A stretch of DNA of 26,566 bases, from NCBI GenBank assembly GCA_002686955.1, contig NYZA01000041.1, forward strand, positions 1 to 26,566, given 5' to 3'. Made by a program: the position numbers and the translations under genes. Origin of the DNA: Gemmatimonadota bacterium (GTDB lineage Bacteria; GCA-2686955). The notes beneath the pieces were generated by a model. That model was not told the DNA's origin. It searched no databases and worked only from the letters and a program-made list of their open reading frames with translations. Below, piece by piece: positions 1 through 6,312 of this stretch (position 1 is its first letter; every line of letters starts with the position of its first letter).

Positions 1-117
1 AGGCAACCAGCCTTCCCGCGGACTCGGCTCCTTGATCTCGAAACGAACTCGAATACCGGGCTCGAAAGTCTATGCGCAACAGGCTCCTAGGCGCGATCTG
101 TGAGGGAGGAATTCGGC
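1..117. other. Non-coding left edge with possible broken gene end
   Basis: No intact gene is visible. On the minus strand, from about base 69 to base 1, one frame reads TFEPGIRVRFEIKEPSPREG, which looks like real protein and vaguely resembles the start of PilZ-type beta-barrel proteins. An in-frame stop at 70-72 cuts it off directly beside the 15-base repeat at 74-88. This may be a gene interrupted at that repeat, or chance. The fragment is too short to identify. Confidence 0.3.
74..91 (+). repeat. 15-base direct repeat, copy 1
   Basis: GCGCAACAGGCTCCT at 74-88 recurs exactly at 2776-2790 in the same orientation. The next three bases are AGG here and GGG there, giving 17 of 18 matching. The two copies bracket about 2.7 kb holding a palindromic element, a small gene and the transporter-hemerythrin gene. 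The sequence resembles the end of an insertion sequence, but I cannot assign a family and no transposase is present. Confidence 0.6.
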
Positions 118-174
118 ATGGGCGCTCATGGGTCGCCGGGGGAAGATCCCGAGTGGGTGTCACCGATCGAATGA
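118..174 (+). CDS. Possible 18-residue leader or remnant peptide
   Basis: A strong ribosome-binding sequence (GGGAGGA at 104-110) lies seven bases before an ATG that opens an 18-codon frame, MGAHGSPGEDPEWVSPIE. Its stop overlaps the ATG of the next tiny frame in an ATGA arrangement. No known family is recognised. It could be a leader peptide, the broken start of a former gene, or chance; the good ribosome-binding site is the only real support. Confidence 0.25.
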   Translation: MGAHGSPGEDPEWVSPIE

Positions 175-242
175 GCGCGCCTGAATCTCATCGATCTTCA
201 CCGGGGCGCGCGCGGGAAACCTTAGGGTCCGCGCAAGAATAA
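171..242 (+). pseudogene. Possible 5' gene fragment ending inside palindrome
   Basis: This 23-codon frame starts at the ATG that overlaps the preceding stop (ATGA) and runs directly into the palindromic element, where TAA at 240-242 ends it. The arrangement fits the 5' end of a coupled gene that was cut by arrival of the palindromic element. The frame is so short that chance cannot be excluded, and no family is recognised. Confidence 0.2.
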
Positions 243-316
243 CTTGTCATATTGGCGCCCAGATGTGGTGCAGATGGGATGCCAAATGACAAGCAATTCT
301 TGCGCGGACCCTAAGG
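220..316. repeat. 97-bp imperfect palindrome (REP/MITE-like), copy 1
   Basis: The left arm 220-256 pairs with the right arm 281-316. They match at 34 of 36 positions, with two mismatches and one bulged A, around a loop of about 24 bases (257-280). The arm begins CCTTAGGGTCCGCGCAAGAA. A shorter relative lies at 20736-20798: the outer arms match at 18 of 22 bases and both carry ATGGGATGC in or beside the loop (274-282 here). There is no T-tract, so a simple terminator is unlikely. A non-autonomous mobile palindrome (REP/RAYT-type or MITE) is the best reading. Confidence 0.8.
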
Positions 317-376
317 GCTAGAGCGCGCCACGATGCAGGTATTCAGAAGCGTTGGATATATACCGGAAGCTGACGG

Positions 377-733
377 TTGTCGATGCCGCAGCTGCAACGA
401 CTCTATCTGGATTTATTGAGTGCGTACGGGGCCTCCCTTTTGTCTGGAGGGGACCGTCGCTTGGCATTGCAGATCCATATCGAGGGCGCCGGCCGCTCGC
501 TGGAGTTGGCAAGCAGCGATACTGTTCCCCTCGGCGTTGATCGAATCGCAATGCTGATGATCGGACTCGCGCAGTCGCTCGGCGATGACCCCAGAGATCA
601 GCCCGATGCCTCCGATCTCTATCGGCGATCATACGTCGCCGTCAGGGATATCGCCTCCCAGCGCCCACTCGGGCGCGAAGAACGGAGGCTTTGGGATGAG
701 GCGAAATGTGTCATGCAGGAGCGCCTCGACTGA
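377..733 (+). CDS. Hypothetical protein, small cytoplasmic
   Basis: This frame encodes about 118 residues from a TTG at 377, or 116 from the ATG at 383, which I prefer. The product has no signal peptide or membrane segment. It has amphipathic, helix-like stretches (QLQRLYLDLLSAYGASLL, RIAMLMIGLAQSLG, EERRLWDEAKCVMQER) and is rich in Arg and Asp. I recognise no domain. It lies between the palindromic element and the transporter-hemerythrin gene, 117 bases upstream of the latter and on the same strand, so co-transcription is possible. Codon use looks coding (GC-rich third positions), but length and lack of homology keep confidence moderate. Confidence 0.5.
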   Translation: MSMPQLQRLYLDLLSAYGASLLSGGDRRLALQIHIEGAGRSLELASSDTVPLGVDRIAMLMIGLAQSLGDDPRDQPDASDLYRRSYVAVRDIASQRPLGREERRLWDEAKCVMQERLD

Positions 734-850
734 TCTTCCAACATCAGAGCCGCGACCAAGAACGCACGGACGAGACCGGAGACACTCATCGCCGGGCACG
801 CCAGTGCCGTGTCGGTTCTCCTGAATCTCCCAGCTTGGTAGAGTGCCGCC

Positions 851-2770
851 ATGACAAAGGAACGACAGGTTACCGCTACATCTCACAAGATCCTTGCCCT
901 GAACACGTTGGCGTTCACGGTCTGCTTCGCGGCCTGGATGCTCAACGGTGTCCTCGTTACCTTCCTTTCCGGCAACCAGGTGTTCGACTGGGGACCGGTG
1001 GAAATCGGCTGGCTACTCGGAATCCCGATCCTGACCGGCTCGATCTTCCGCCTGCCCGCAGGCATGCTCACGGACCGATTTGGCGGCAAGCCGGTCTTCT
1101 CGGCCCTCCTCTTTCTGACCGCGATTCCGCTGTACCTGCTCTCCCACGCCGATTCCTTCATCGCCTTTGCTCTTTGCAGCTTCGGATTTGGCATGACGGG
1201 CGTGTCGTTCTCGATCGGCATTGCGTTCAGTTCCGTCTGGTATCCGCGCAAGAATCAGGGCACCGCCCTGGGGATCTTCGGCGCGGGCAATGCCGGGGCC
1301 GCCGGCACGACGTTGCTCGCGCCCACCGCCCTGAACTGGCTGACCAGCAACGGCGACAACCTCGAGGCCTGGAGAACCTTGCCGGTCTGCTATGCGGGGA
1401 TGATGGTCGTGATGGGCCTAATTTTCATCATCTTCTCGAAGAACCGCAAACCGGGCACCGAGAAGAAGAGCACGCGGGAACTTCTGGAGCCACTCAAGCA
1501 GGTGCGTGTGTGGCGCTTCGGTCTGTACTACTTCCTCGTCTTCGGCTGTTTTGTCGCCTTCTCGCAGTGGCTGGTCCCTTACTTCGTGAACGTCTACCAG
1601 GTCACGCTTGTCACGGCCGGAGTGCTGGCGGCGTTGTTTAGCTTTCCATCCGGTGTGATTCGGGCATTCGGCGGCTGGCTCTCCGACAAGTTCGGCGCCA
1701 GGGTCGTCATGTACTGGGTGCTGGGCGGTTCGATCACCGTCAGTCTGATGGTGACGATACCGAAGATGGAAATCGTCTCGCCGGGCAGGGGGGTCACCGC
1801 ACAGGAGCCCGGTCTGGTCCAGGAAGTCACCGGCACTTCCATCGTCGTCGGCCAGGCCAGGTACGAGCTGACCGAGAAGCCGGACGTGACGCTGGTCGGC
1901 GATGATCAGGCCCTGGTCCTCCCCACGAAGGACGCCTGGCACGAGCCGATGGTCGAGGTCGGTGAGAACGTGGAGCGCAAACAACTGCTCGCCAAGGGAG
2001 TGACGCGGATCTACTTCCAGGCCAACCTTTGGGTTTTCGCGGTACTCGTAATTGCCCTGGGCAGCATCTGGGGTATCGGCAAAGCGGCGGTCTACAAACA
2101 CATCCCCGAGTACTTTCCCGATGAGGTCGGCGTGGTGGGAGGAATGGTCGGCGTGCTCGGCGGGCTGGGCGGCTTCTTCTGTCCGATCATCTTTGGCTAC
2201 CTGTTGGAATGGACTGGGCTCTGGACCAGTTGTTGGATGTTCATGCTGGCCGTGTCGGTGACCGCCCTCGCATGGATGCACCGCGTCGTTGCCAAGATGA
2301 CCACCTACCCGGACAGCTTCGAATCGAAATACGCCACACAATCACGAGCGTTGCCCGGCGACGTGCTCTCCCCTCTAATGAAGTGGTCTGGCGAGTACAG
2401 TGTCGGTGACGCCGACATGGACCGCCAGCACCAGGAGCTGATCGGCCTGATCAAAGACCTGGAAGAAGTGGTCGAAAAGGGGCGGAACCGAGATCAGTTC
2501 TATCCCGTCCTCGATAGCGTGATCGAGTGCGCGCGGACTCACTTCGGTGCGGAGGAGGCGCACATGCGAGAGATTGGCTACCCGGATCTCACGGAGCATC
2601 AGGGCGCGCACGCTCAACTACTCAGGGAAATGCACAGTCTGAGAGATGAGGCACCGGACGGAGATCGAGCTGTGATGGACCGGCTGCTGGTCTTTTTGCA
2701 GAGCCGGCTGCTCGGCCACATCATTGGGATCGACTCCCGGTACGGCACATACAGCCTGTCTCGCGCATGA
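851..2770 (+). CDS. NarK-type nitrate/nitrite MFS transporter fused to hemerythrin domain
   Basis: The 639-residue protein has two parts. Residues 1-500 form a 12-helix major facilitator of the nitrate/nitrite porter family. Both family signature motifs are visible (GIFGAGNAGAAGTTLLAP at 141-158; GVVGGMVGVLGGLGGFF at 427-443), as are arginines at about 67 and 271 that match the substrate-binding arginines of NarK helices 2 and 8. An insert of about 80 residues (306-388) between membrane helices is rich in Val/Thr/Gly and probably folds as a small beta domain outside the membrane. Residues 510-635 are a bacterial hemerythrin with all seven di-iron ligands (H527, H564, E568, H583, H587, H623, D628). 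The fusion suggests transport tuned by O2 or NO at the cytoplasmic face. The start is ATG with a weak ribosome-binding site. The direct repeats flanking the region hint at acquisition. Confidence 0.92.
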   Translation: MTKERQVTATSHKILALNTLAFTVCFAAWMLNGVLVTFLSGNQVFDWGPVEIGWLLGIPILTGSIFRLPAGMLTDRFGGKPVFSALLFLTAIPLYLLSHADSFIAFALCSFGFGMTGVSFSIGIAFSSVWYPRKNQGTALGIFGAGNAGAAGTTLLAPTALNWLTSNGDNLEAWRTLPVCYAGMMVVMGLIFIIFSKNRKPGTEKKSTRELLEPLKQVRVWRFGLYYFLVFGCFVAFSQWLVPYFVNVYQVTLVTAGVLAALFSFPSGVIRAFGGWLSDKFGARVVMYWVLGGSITVSLMVTIPKMEIVSPGRGVTAQEPGLVQEVTGTSIVVGQARYELTEKPDVTLVGDDQALVLPTKDAWHEPMVEVGENVERKQLLAKGVTRIYFQANLWVFAVLVIALGSIWGIGKAAVYKHIPEYFPDEVGVVGGMVGVLGGLGGFFCPIIFGYLLEWTGLWTSCWMFMLAVSVTALAWMHRVVAKMTTYPDSFESKYATQSRALPGDVLSPLMKWSGEYSVGDADMDRQHQELIGLIKDLEEVVEKGRNRDQFYPVLDSVIECARTHFGAEEAHMREIGYPDLTEHQGAHAQLLREMHSLRDEAPDGDRAVMDRLLVFLQSRLLGHIIGIDSRYGTYSLSRA

Positions 2771-2775
2771 TTCGC

Positions 2776-2793
2776 GCGCAACAGGCTCCTGGG
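2776..2793 (+). repeat. 15-base direct repeat, copy 2
   Basis: GCGCAACAGGCTCCT at 2776-2790 is identical to 74-88 and in the same orientation. It begins five bases after the stop codon of the transporter-hemerythrin gene. See copy 1 for interpretation. Confidence 0.6.
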
Positions 2794-2810
2794 AGAGACG
2801 AAGGAGCACC

Positions 2811-2862
2811 AAACGCAAATCGGCCGGGCGCCATCCATAACCCGGAGGTCACCCGGCCGATT
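2811..2862 (-). terminator. Rho-independent terminator of the PPC-like gene
   Basis: An 11-bp perfect stem, AATCGGCCGGG (2818-2828) and CCCGGCCGATT (2852-2862), encloses a 23-base loop. Read on the minus strand it lies about 20 bases after the stop of the 2883-3446 gene and is followed by TTTGCGTTTGG, a T-rich tail. Read on the plus strand the tail is A-rich, so it serves mainly the minus-strand gene. Confidence 0.65.
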
Positions 2863-2882
2863 GCTCAAAAGAAAACGAGCCG

Positions 2883-3446
2883 CTACTCGATCGAGAAGAT
2901 ATCGAGATGCGCGATCGTTCCGCCCGTGTCTCGGAAGCCCTCCACGCTCGCGGTGGCGTCGAGATCGTCCCACACCACGCTGAAGGTGCCGAGCACGATC
3001 GTGTAGTGGCCCGCGGGCAGATCGGCGACATTGGTGAACTCGAGGCCACTAGGATTGGTCGTACCGTTGTAGCCGTCGCCGTTGGTCGGCGAACCCTCGG
3101 CATCACCGTAATGCAGGCGCGAATCGAGGCCGGGATCGCCCCAGCTCCCGCTGTCGCCATCGTCGTTGCAGCCGACGAGGGTCAGCCCGCGCGGGCCGTA
3201 GATAGCGACCTCGGTGTCGGCTTCACCCTCGGTCCAGAGCGAGAAGCCCAGGCCGCTGCCGGCGGTGATCGACTCGGTCAGCTCCATGAAGCCGACATAG
3301 GCCTCGGAGCCGTCGTCGAAGGTCAAAGGCGCGGCGATCGAGGTTCCGGGACCGACAGGACCCAGGTTGTAGAGACTGACGGAGGCGGCGTTGGCGATCG
3401 ACGCCGCGCCGAATGCCGCGATGGCGGCGATTGCTGTTCTGTTCAT
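2883..3446 (-). CDS. Secreted PPC-like / DVUA0089-like beta-sandwich protein
   Basis: This encodes 187 residues starting at ATG 3446, where AAAGGGG sits about seven bases upstream; a longer in-frame extension exists but lacks these signals. Residues 1-20 (MNRTAIAAIAAFGAASIANA) are a typical signal peptide. The mature part is a beta-rich domain with an acidic Asp/Gly cluster (VGCNDDGDSGSWGDPGLDSR) followed by LPAGHYTIVLGTF. This pattern is seen in the pre-peptidase C-terminal-like and DVUA0089-type secreted domains, where the acidic loop probably binds calcium. It is likely an exported surface or extracellular protein with no catalytic residues evident. It is divergent from the tryptophanase, with 196 bases between them. 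No anchor motif is visible at the C-terminus. Confidence 0.75.
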   Translation of the reverse strand: MNRTAIAAIAAFGAASIANAASVSLYNLGPVGPGTSIAAPLTFDDGSEAYVGFMELTESITAGSGLGFSLWTEGEADTEVAIYGPRGLTLVGCNDDGDSGSWGDPGLDSRLHYGDAEGSPTNGDGYNGTTNPSGLEFTNVADLPAGHYTIVLGTFSVVWDDLDATASVEGFRDTGGTIAHLDIFSIE

Positions 3447-3460
3447 TTCGATCCCCTTTT

Positions 3461-3476
3461 CCTCTCGTTCGAGAGG
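3461..3476. promoter_or_regulatory. Perfect 16-bp palindrome before divergent secreted gene
   Basis: CCTCTCGTTCGAGAGG is a perfect inverted repeat (7-bp half sites, 2-base centre) lying just upstream of the ribosome-binding sequence of the minus-strand gene at 2883-3446. It could be a repressor operator in the divergent promoter region, or an RNA hairpin (six pairs, four-base loop) in the leader of that gene. I cannot tell which from sequence. Confidence 0.45.
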
Positions 3477-3490
3477 CTCAGGATGTTGGA

Positions 3491-3517
3491 TTGGAAAGCA
3501 CCATGTTGGACTATAAC
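3491..3517 (+). promoter_or_regulatory. Candidate sigma70-like promoter for tryptophanase
   Basis: TATAAC (3512-3517) matches the -10 consensus at five of six bases. TTGGAA (3491-3496) lies 15 bases upstream, and an alternative TTGGAT (3486-3491) lies 20 bases upstream; neither spacing is ideal. Transcription would begin near 3524, about 120 bases before the start codon. I found no TnaC-like leader peptide with an early stop in this leader. Confidence 0.3.
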
Positions 3518-3642
3518 CCAGCTGCATCGGGGCGATCAATCGATTGTGAGTGTATCCTTGAGCCATTGCCGCCCCGCTTCGGAAGATCCGAACGCGAGCC
3601 CCGATCCGCACTCCCTCGAAGACCTCGAACAGAAGCAACGCG

Positions 3643-5022
3643 ATGTCCCGAACCATCATCGAGCCCTTTCGCATCAAAGTCGTAGAGCCGATCGGCCAAA
3701 CCTCGCGAGAGGAGCGACGGGCCGCCCTGGAAAAGGCCGGCTACAACCTCTTCATGGTTCCGGCCGAGAAGATCCTGATCGATCTTTTGACCGACAGCGG
3801 CACCGGAGCGATGAGCTCCGAGCAGTGGGCGGGCCTCAGCCGCGGGGACGAGTCGTATGCGGGGGCGAGGAGCTTCTACCGCTTTCGAGACACGGTTCGT
3901 GAGATTTTCGGTTTCCAGCACATCATCCCGGTCCATCAGGGTCGCGCGGCGGAGAAGATCCTCTTCGGTTTGCGCGCCAAACCCGGCCAGACGATCCCGA
4001 GCAACACCCATTTCGATACCACACGGGCGAACATCGAATGGAGGGGGGCGACCGCCCTCGATCTGCCGGTTCCGGAAGCGGAGAATCTGAGCGACGAGGC
4101 GCCTTTCAAGGGGAACATGAACCTCGCCGAGCTCGATCGAGTTCTCTCCGAGACCGGTGAGGGCGAAATCCCCGTCGTGATGACGACGATTACAAACAAC
4201 TCCCTGGGCGGTCATCCGGTCTCGCTCGAGAATCTGCGAGGTACGGTCGAGATTTGCGAGCGGCATGGAGTCCCGGGCTTCGTCGACGCCGCCCGATTCG
4301 CCGAAAACGCCTACCTCGTGAAGCGTCGCGAACCGGGGCAGTCCACACGTTCGATCCCCACGATCGCGCGCGAGCAGTTCTCGGGCTTTCGCGGCTGTCT
4401 GATGAGCGCCAAGAAAGACGGAATCGCCAACATCGGCGGCTTCTTCGCCACCGACGATGCCGATCTGGCCGAAGAGGCGCGGCAGGTCTTGGTCGTAACG
4501 GAGGGTTTCCCGACCTACGGGGGCCTCGCCGGGCGCGACCTGGAGGCGATCGCGATCGGCTTGCGAGAGGTGCTCGAAGAGCCCTATCTCGAGTATCGAA
4601 TCGCATCGACCGCCTATCTGGCCGACCATCTTCACAACGAAGGAGTTCCGGTCGTGCGGCCCGCCGGCGGACACGCGGTCTATCTCGATGCGCGCCGATT
4701 TTTGTCGCACCTCGATCCGACCGATCTGCCCGGCCAGGCCCTCACTTGTGCCCTCTATCTCCACGCCGGAATCCGCGCATGTGAGATCGGCACCGTCATG
4801 TTCGGCACGATCGACTCCGAGTCGGGGGAGCTCGAACCGGCACCCCACGATCTGGTCCGCCTCGCCATTCCCCGGCGCGTCTACACACAGAGCCAAATGG
4901 ACCTGGTCATCGAGTCGATCCTCGAGCTGCACGCCGATCGCGAACGCATTCCAGCCATGCGCATGGCCTGGTCACCGAGCGCTCTGCGCCACTTCACGGC
5001 CCGATTCGAACCGGCGACGTAG
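3643..5022 (+). CDS. tnaA: Tryptophanase (tryptophan indole-lyase)
   Basis: This PLP-dependent lyase of 459 residues would cleave L-tryptophan to indole, pyruvate and ammonia. Length matches the tryptophanase/tyrosine phenol-lyase family (about 455-475). The PLP lysine is K258 in SAKKDGIANIGGFF, with cofactor residues D215 and R218 in VDAARFAENA. Other family motifs are VHQGRAAEKILF, EGFPTYGGLAGRDLEAIAIG and VRLAIPRRVYT. Two sites favour tryptophanase over tyrosine phenol-lyase. RACEIG resembles E. coli RAVEIG and lacks the tyrosine phenol-lyase arginine. LRHFTA keeps the histidine equivalent to E. coli His463, where tyrosine phenol-lyase has LRFFTA. Activity on other beta-substituted amino acids is possible. 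The enzyme is cytoplasmic. The next gene starts four bases after the stop, so the two may share a transcript, but no tryptophan permease is nearby. Confidence 0.92.
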   Translation: MSRTIIEPFRIKVVEPIGQTSREERRAALEKAGYNLFMVPAEKILIDLLTDSGTGAMSSEQWAGLSRGDESYAGARSFYRFRDTVREIFGFQHIIPVHQGRAAEKILFGLRAKPGQTIPSNTHFDTTRANIEWRGATALDLPVPEAENLSDEAPFKGNMNLAELDRVLSETGEGEIPVVMTTITNNSLGGHPVSLENLRGTVEICERHGVPGFVDAARFAENAYLVKRREPGQSTRSIPTIAREQFSGFRGCLMSAKKDGIANIGGFFATDDADLAEEARQVLVVTEGFPTYGGLAGRDLEAIAIGLREVLEEPYLEYRIASTAYLADHLHNEGVPVVRPAGGHAVYLDARRFLSHLDPTDLPGQALTCALYLHAGIRACEIGTVMFGTIDSESGELEPAPHDLVRLAIPRRVYTQSQMDLVIESILELHADRERIPAMRMAWSPSALRHFTARFEPAT

Positions 5023-5026
5023 CCCG

Positions 5027-6271
5027 ATGAAACGAGTTGTCGCTTCAGTTTTGTCTCTACCTTTGTCACTCGGCTCCACTCGAGCGACCACGATCGATGT
5101 ACCCGGCGATTACGCGCTCATCCAGGATGCGATCATTGCGACCTCCGACGGTGACACGGTGCTTGTCGCGCCCGGAACCTACTTCGAGTCTGAAATATCG
5201 TTGCTCGGCCGGGGAATAGTGATGATGGGGACCGATCCCGACGATCAGGCGGTAGTTCAGAGCACGGTCATCGATGCCCAGACGATGGGGATCGTGCTGC
5301 GCGCCGATCAGGGCGAAGGGGCCGCGACACGAATCGAGGGCTTGACTTTGACACGAGGACGCGGGACCGGGGGAGGGGTGTATTGCGAGGGCACCTCACC
5401 GACGATAGATCGCTGTCTGATACTGCGCAATTCTTCGACCGGACAGACGTGGAATTACTGTGGCGGAATCTACTGCGTAGGCGGCGCCCCGTCGGTTCTT
5501 CGCTCCTACCTTGTCGAGAACTCAGCGGATTGGGGTGGAGCGATCCGTATCTCCGACGGCTCGACGGCGAAGGTGAGCGACTGCGCATTCATCGGCAACT
5601 CCGTTCGCTTCGACGGCGCCGGCATCGATGTTTTCGAGGCCGAGCCGTCGATCGAGGGCTGTGTCTTCCTCGACAATTCGTCCGGCTACGGGGGAGCTAT
5701 CTACTGGGCGAAGTCGCCGAACGGCACGATTCGAAACTCAGTTTTCGCCGGTAACTCCGCGAATTGGGGCGGTGCGATCTATATCTCTGTGTCGAACCCA
5801 ACGATCCAAAACTGTCTCTTCAGGGGGAACAACGCAAACTGGGGCGGGGCGGTGCACGTCTTCAGCGGATCTCCAGAGATCAACTACTGCACCATGAACG
5901 AAAACAGCGCCCGCGATGCGGGCGGAGCCATCTACGCCTGGGGCACCGGATCGAACGTGGCCGTGACCGGGTCGATCCTCTGGAATGACACGCCGCGCGA
6001 GATCCGCGTGCGACTCGGAAACCACGTCTCCTGCACCTACAGCGACATTCAGCGTGGGCGGAGCGGCGAGGGCAACATCGATGCCGATCCGCTCTTCACG
6101 GAGTACCTCGAATGGACGCAGGTGTTGGCTCCGGGGTCGCCCTGCATCGACGCCGGGCCCTTGGGGGAACAAGACGGCATTCCCTGGCCCGGCTATTATC
6201 CGAACGGCCCGGCGGCGGATATGGGCGCGTATGGAGGCGAGGGCGCCGCGGCTTGGTTGCTCGCGCGGTGA
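5027..6271 (+). CDS. Secreted right-handed beta-helix protein
   Basis: This encodes 414 residues from ATG 5027. A short signal peptide (MKRVVASVLSLPLSLGSTRA) precedes TIDVPGDYALIQDAI, the usual opening of secreted parallel beta-helix proteins of the pectate-lyase-like fold. From residue 100 on, coils repeat with GGAIY/GGGVY ladders (GGGVYCEG, GGIYCVGG, GGAIRISDG, GGAIYWAKS, GGAIYISVS, GGAVHVFSG, GGAIYAWG). Each is followed by N-x-(L/V)-F-x-G-N type turns, and Asn ladders are obvious. The C-terminus has the cap-like signature PCIDAG ... GYYPNGPAADMGAYGG. No catalytic residues are identified, so a structural, adhesive or polysaccharide-binding role outside the cell is likely. It lies four bases after the tryptophanase stop without an evident ribosome-binding site, so translation may be coupled. 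Confidence 0.88.
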   Translation: MKRVVASVLSLPLSLGSTRATTIDVPGDYALIQDAIIATSDGDTVLVAPGTYFESEISLLGRGIVMMGTDPDDQAVVQSTVIDAQTMGIVLRADQGEGAATRIEGLTLTRGRGTGGGVYCEGTSPTIDRCLILRNSSTGQTWNYCGGIYCVGGAPSVLRSYLVENSADWGGAIRISDGSTAKVSDCAFIGNSVRFDGAGIDVFEAEPSIEGCVFLDNSSGYGGAIYWAKSPNGTIRNSVFAGNSANWGGAIYISVSNPTIQNCLFRGNNANWGGAVHVFSGSPEINYCTMNENSARDAGGAIYAWGTGSNVAVTGSILWNDTPREIRVRLGNHVSCTYSDIQRGRSGEGNIDADPLFTEYLEWTQVLAPGSPCIDAGPLGEQDGIPWPGYYPNGPAADMGAYGGEGAAAWLLAR

Positions 6272-6312
6272 TATAGTCCCCGTTCCCATCCACCGAAACC
6301 GAGGTTGCTCTC

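Noticed and set aside
1418-2341. A 307-codon antisense frame inside the transporter gene
   Set aside because: The His/Asp/Arg-rich product is a typical shadow of membrane-protein codons; the sense strand has all family motifs.
3483-3902. A Trp-containing frame beginning MLDWKAPCWTITQLH upstream of tryptophanase, reminiscent of a TnaC-type leader peptide
   Set aside because: It does not stop shortly after the tryptophans but runs on past the tryptophanase start in another frame, so it cannot act as a short attenuating leader.
3511-4932. A 473-codon open frame antisense to tryptophanase
   Set aside because: It is the mirror of a strongly conserved gene in GC-rich DNA; the product shows low-complexity Asp/Arg/Gly text and no domain.
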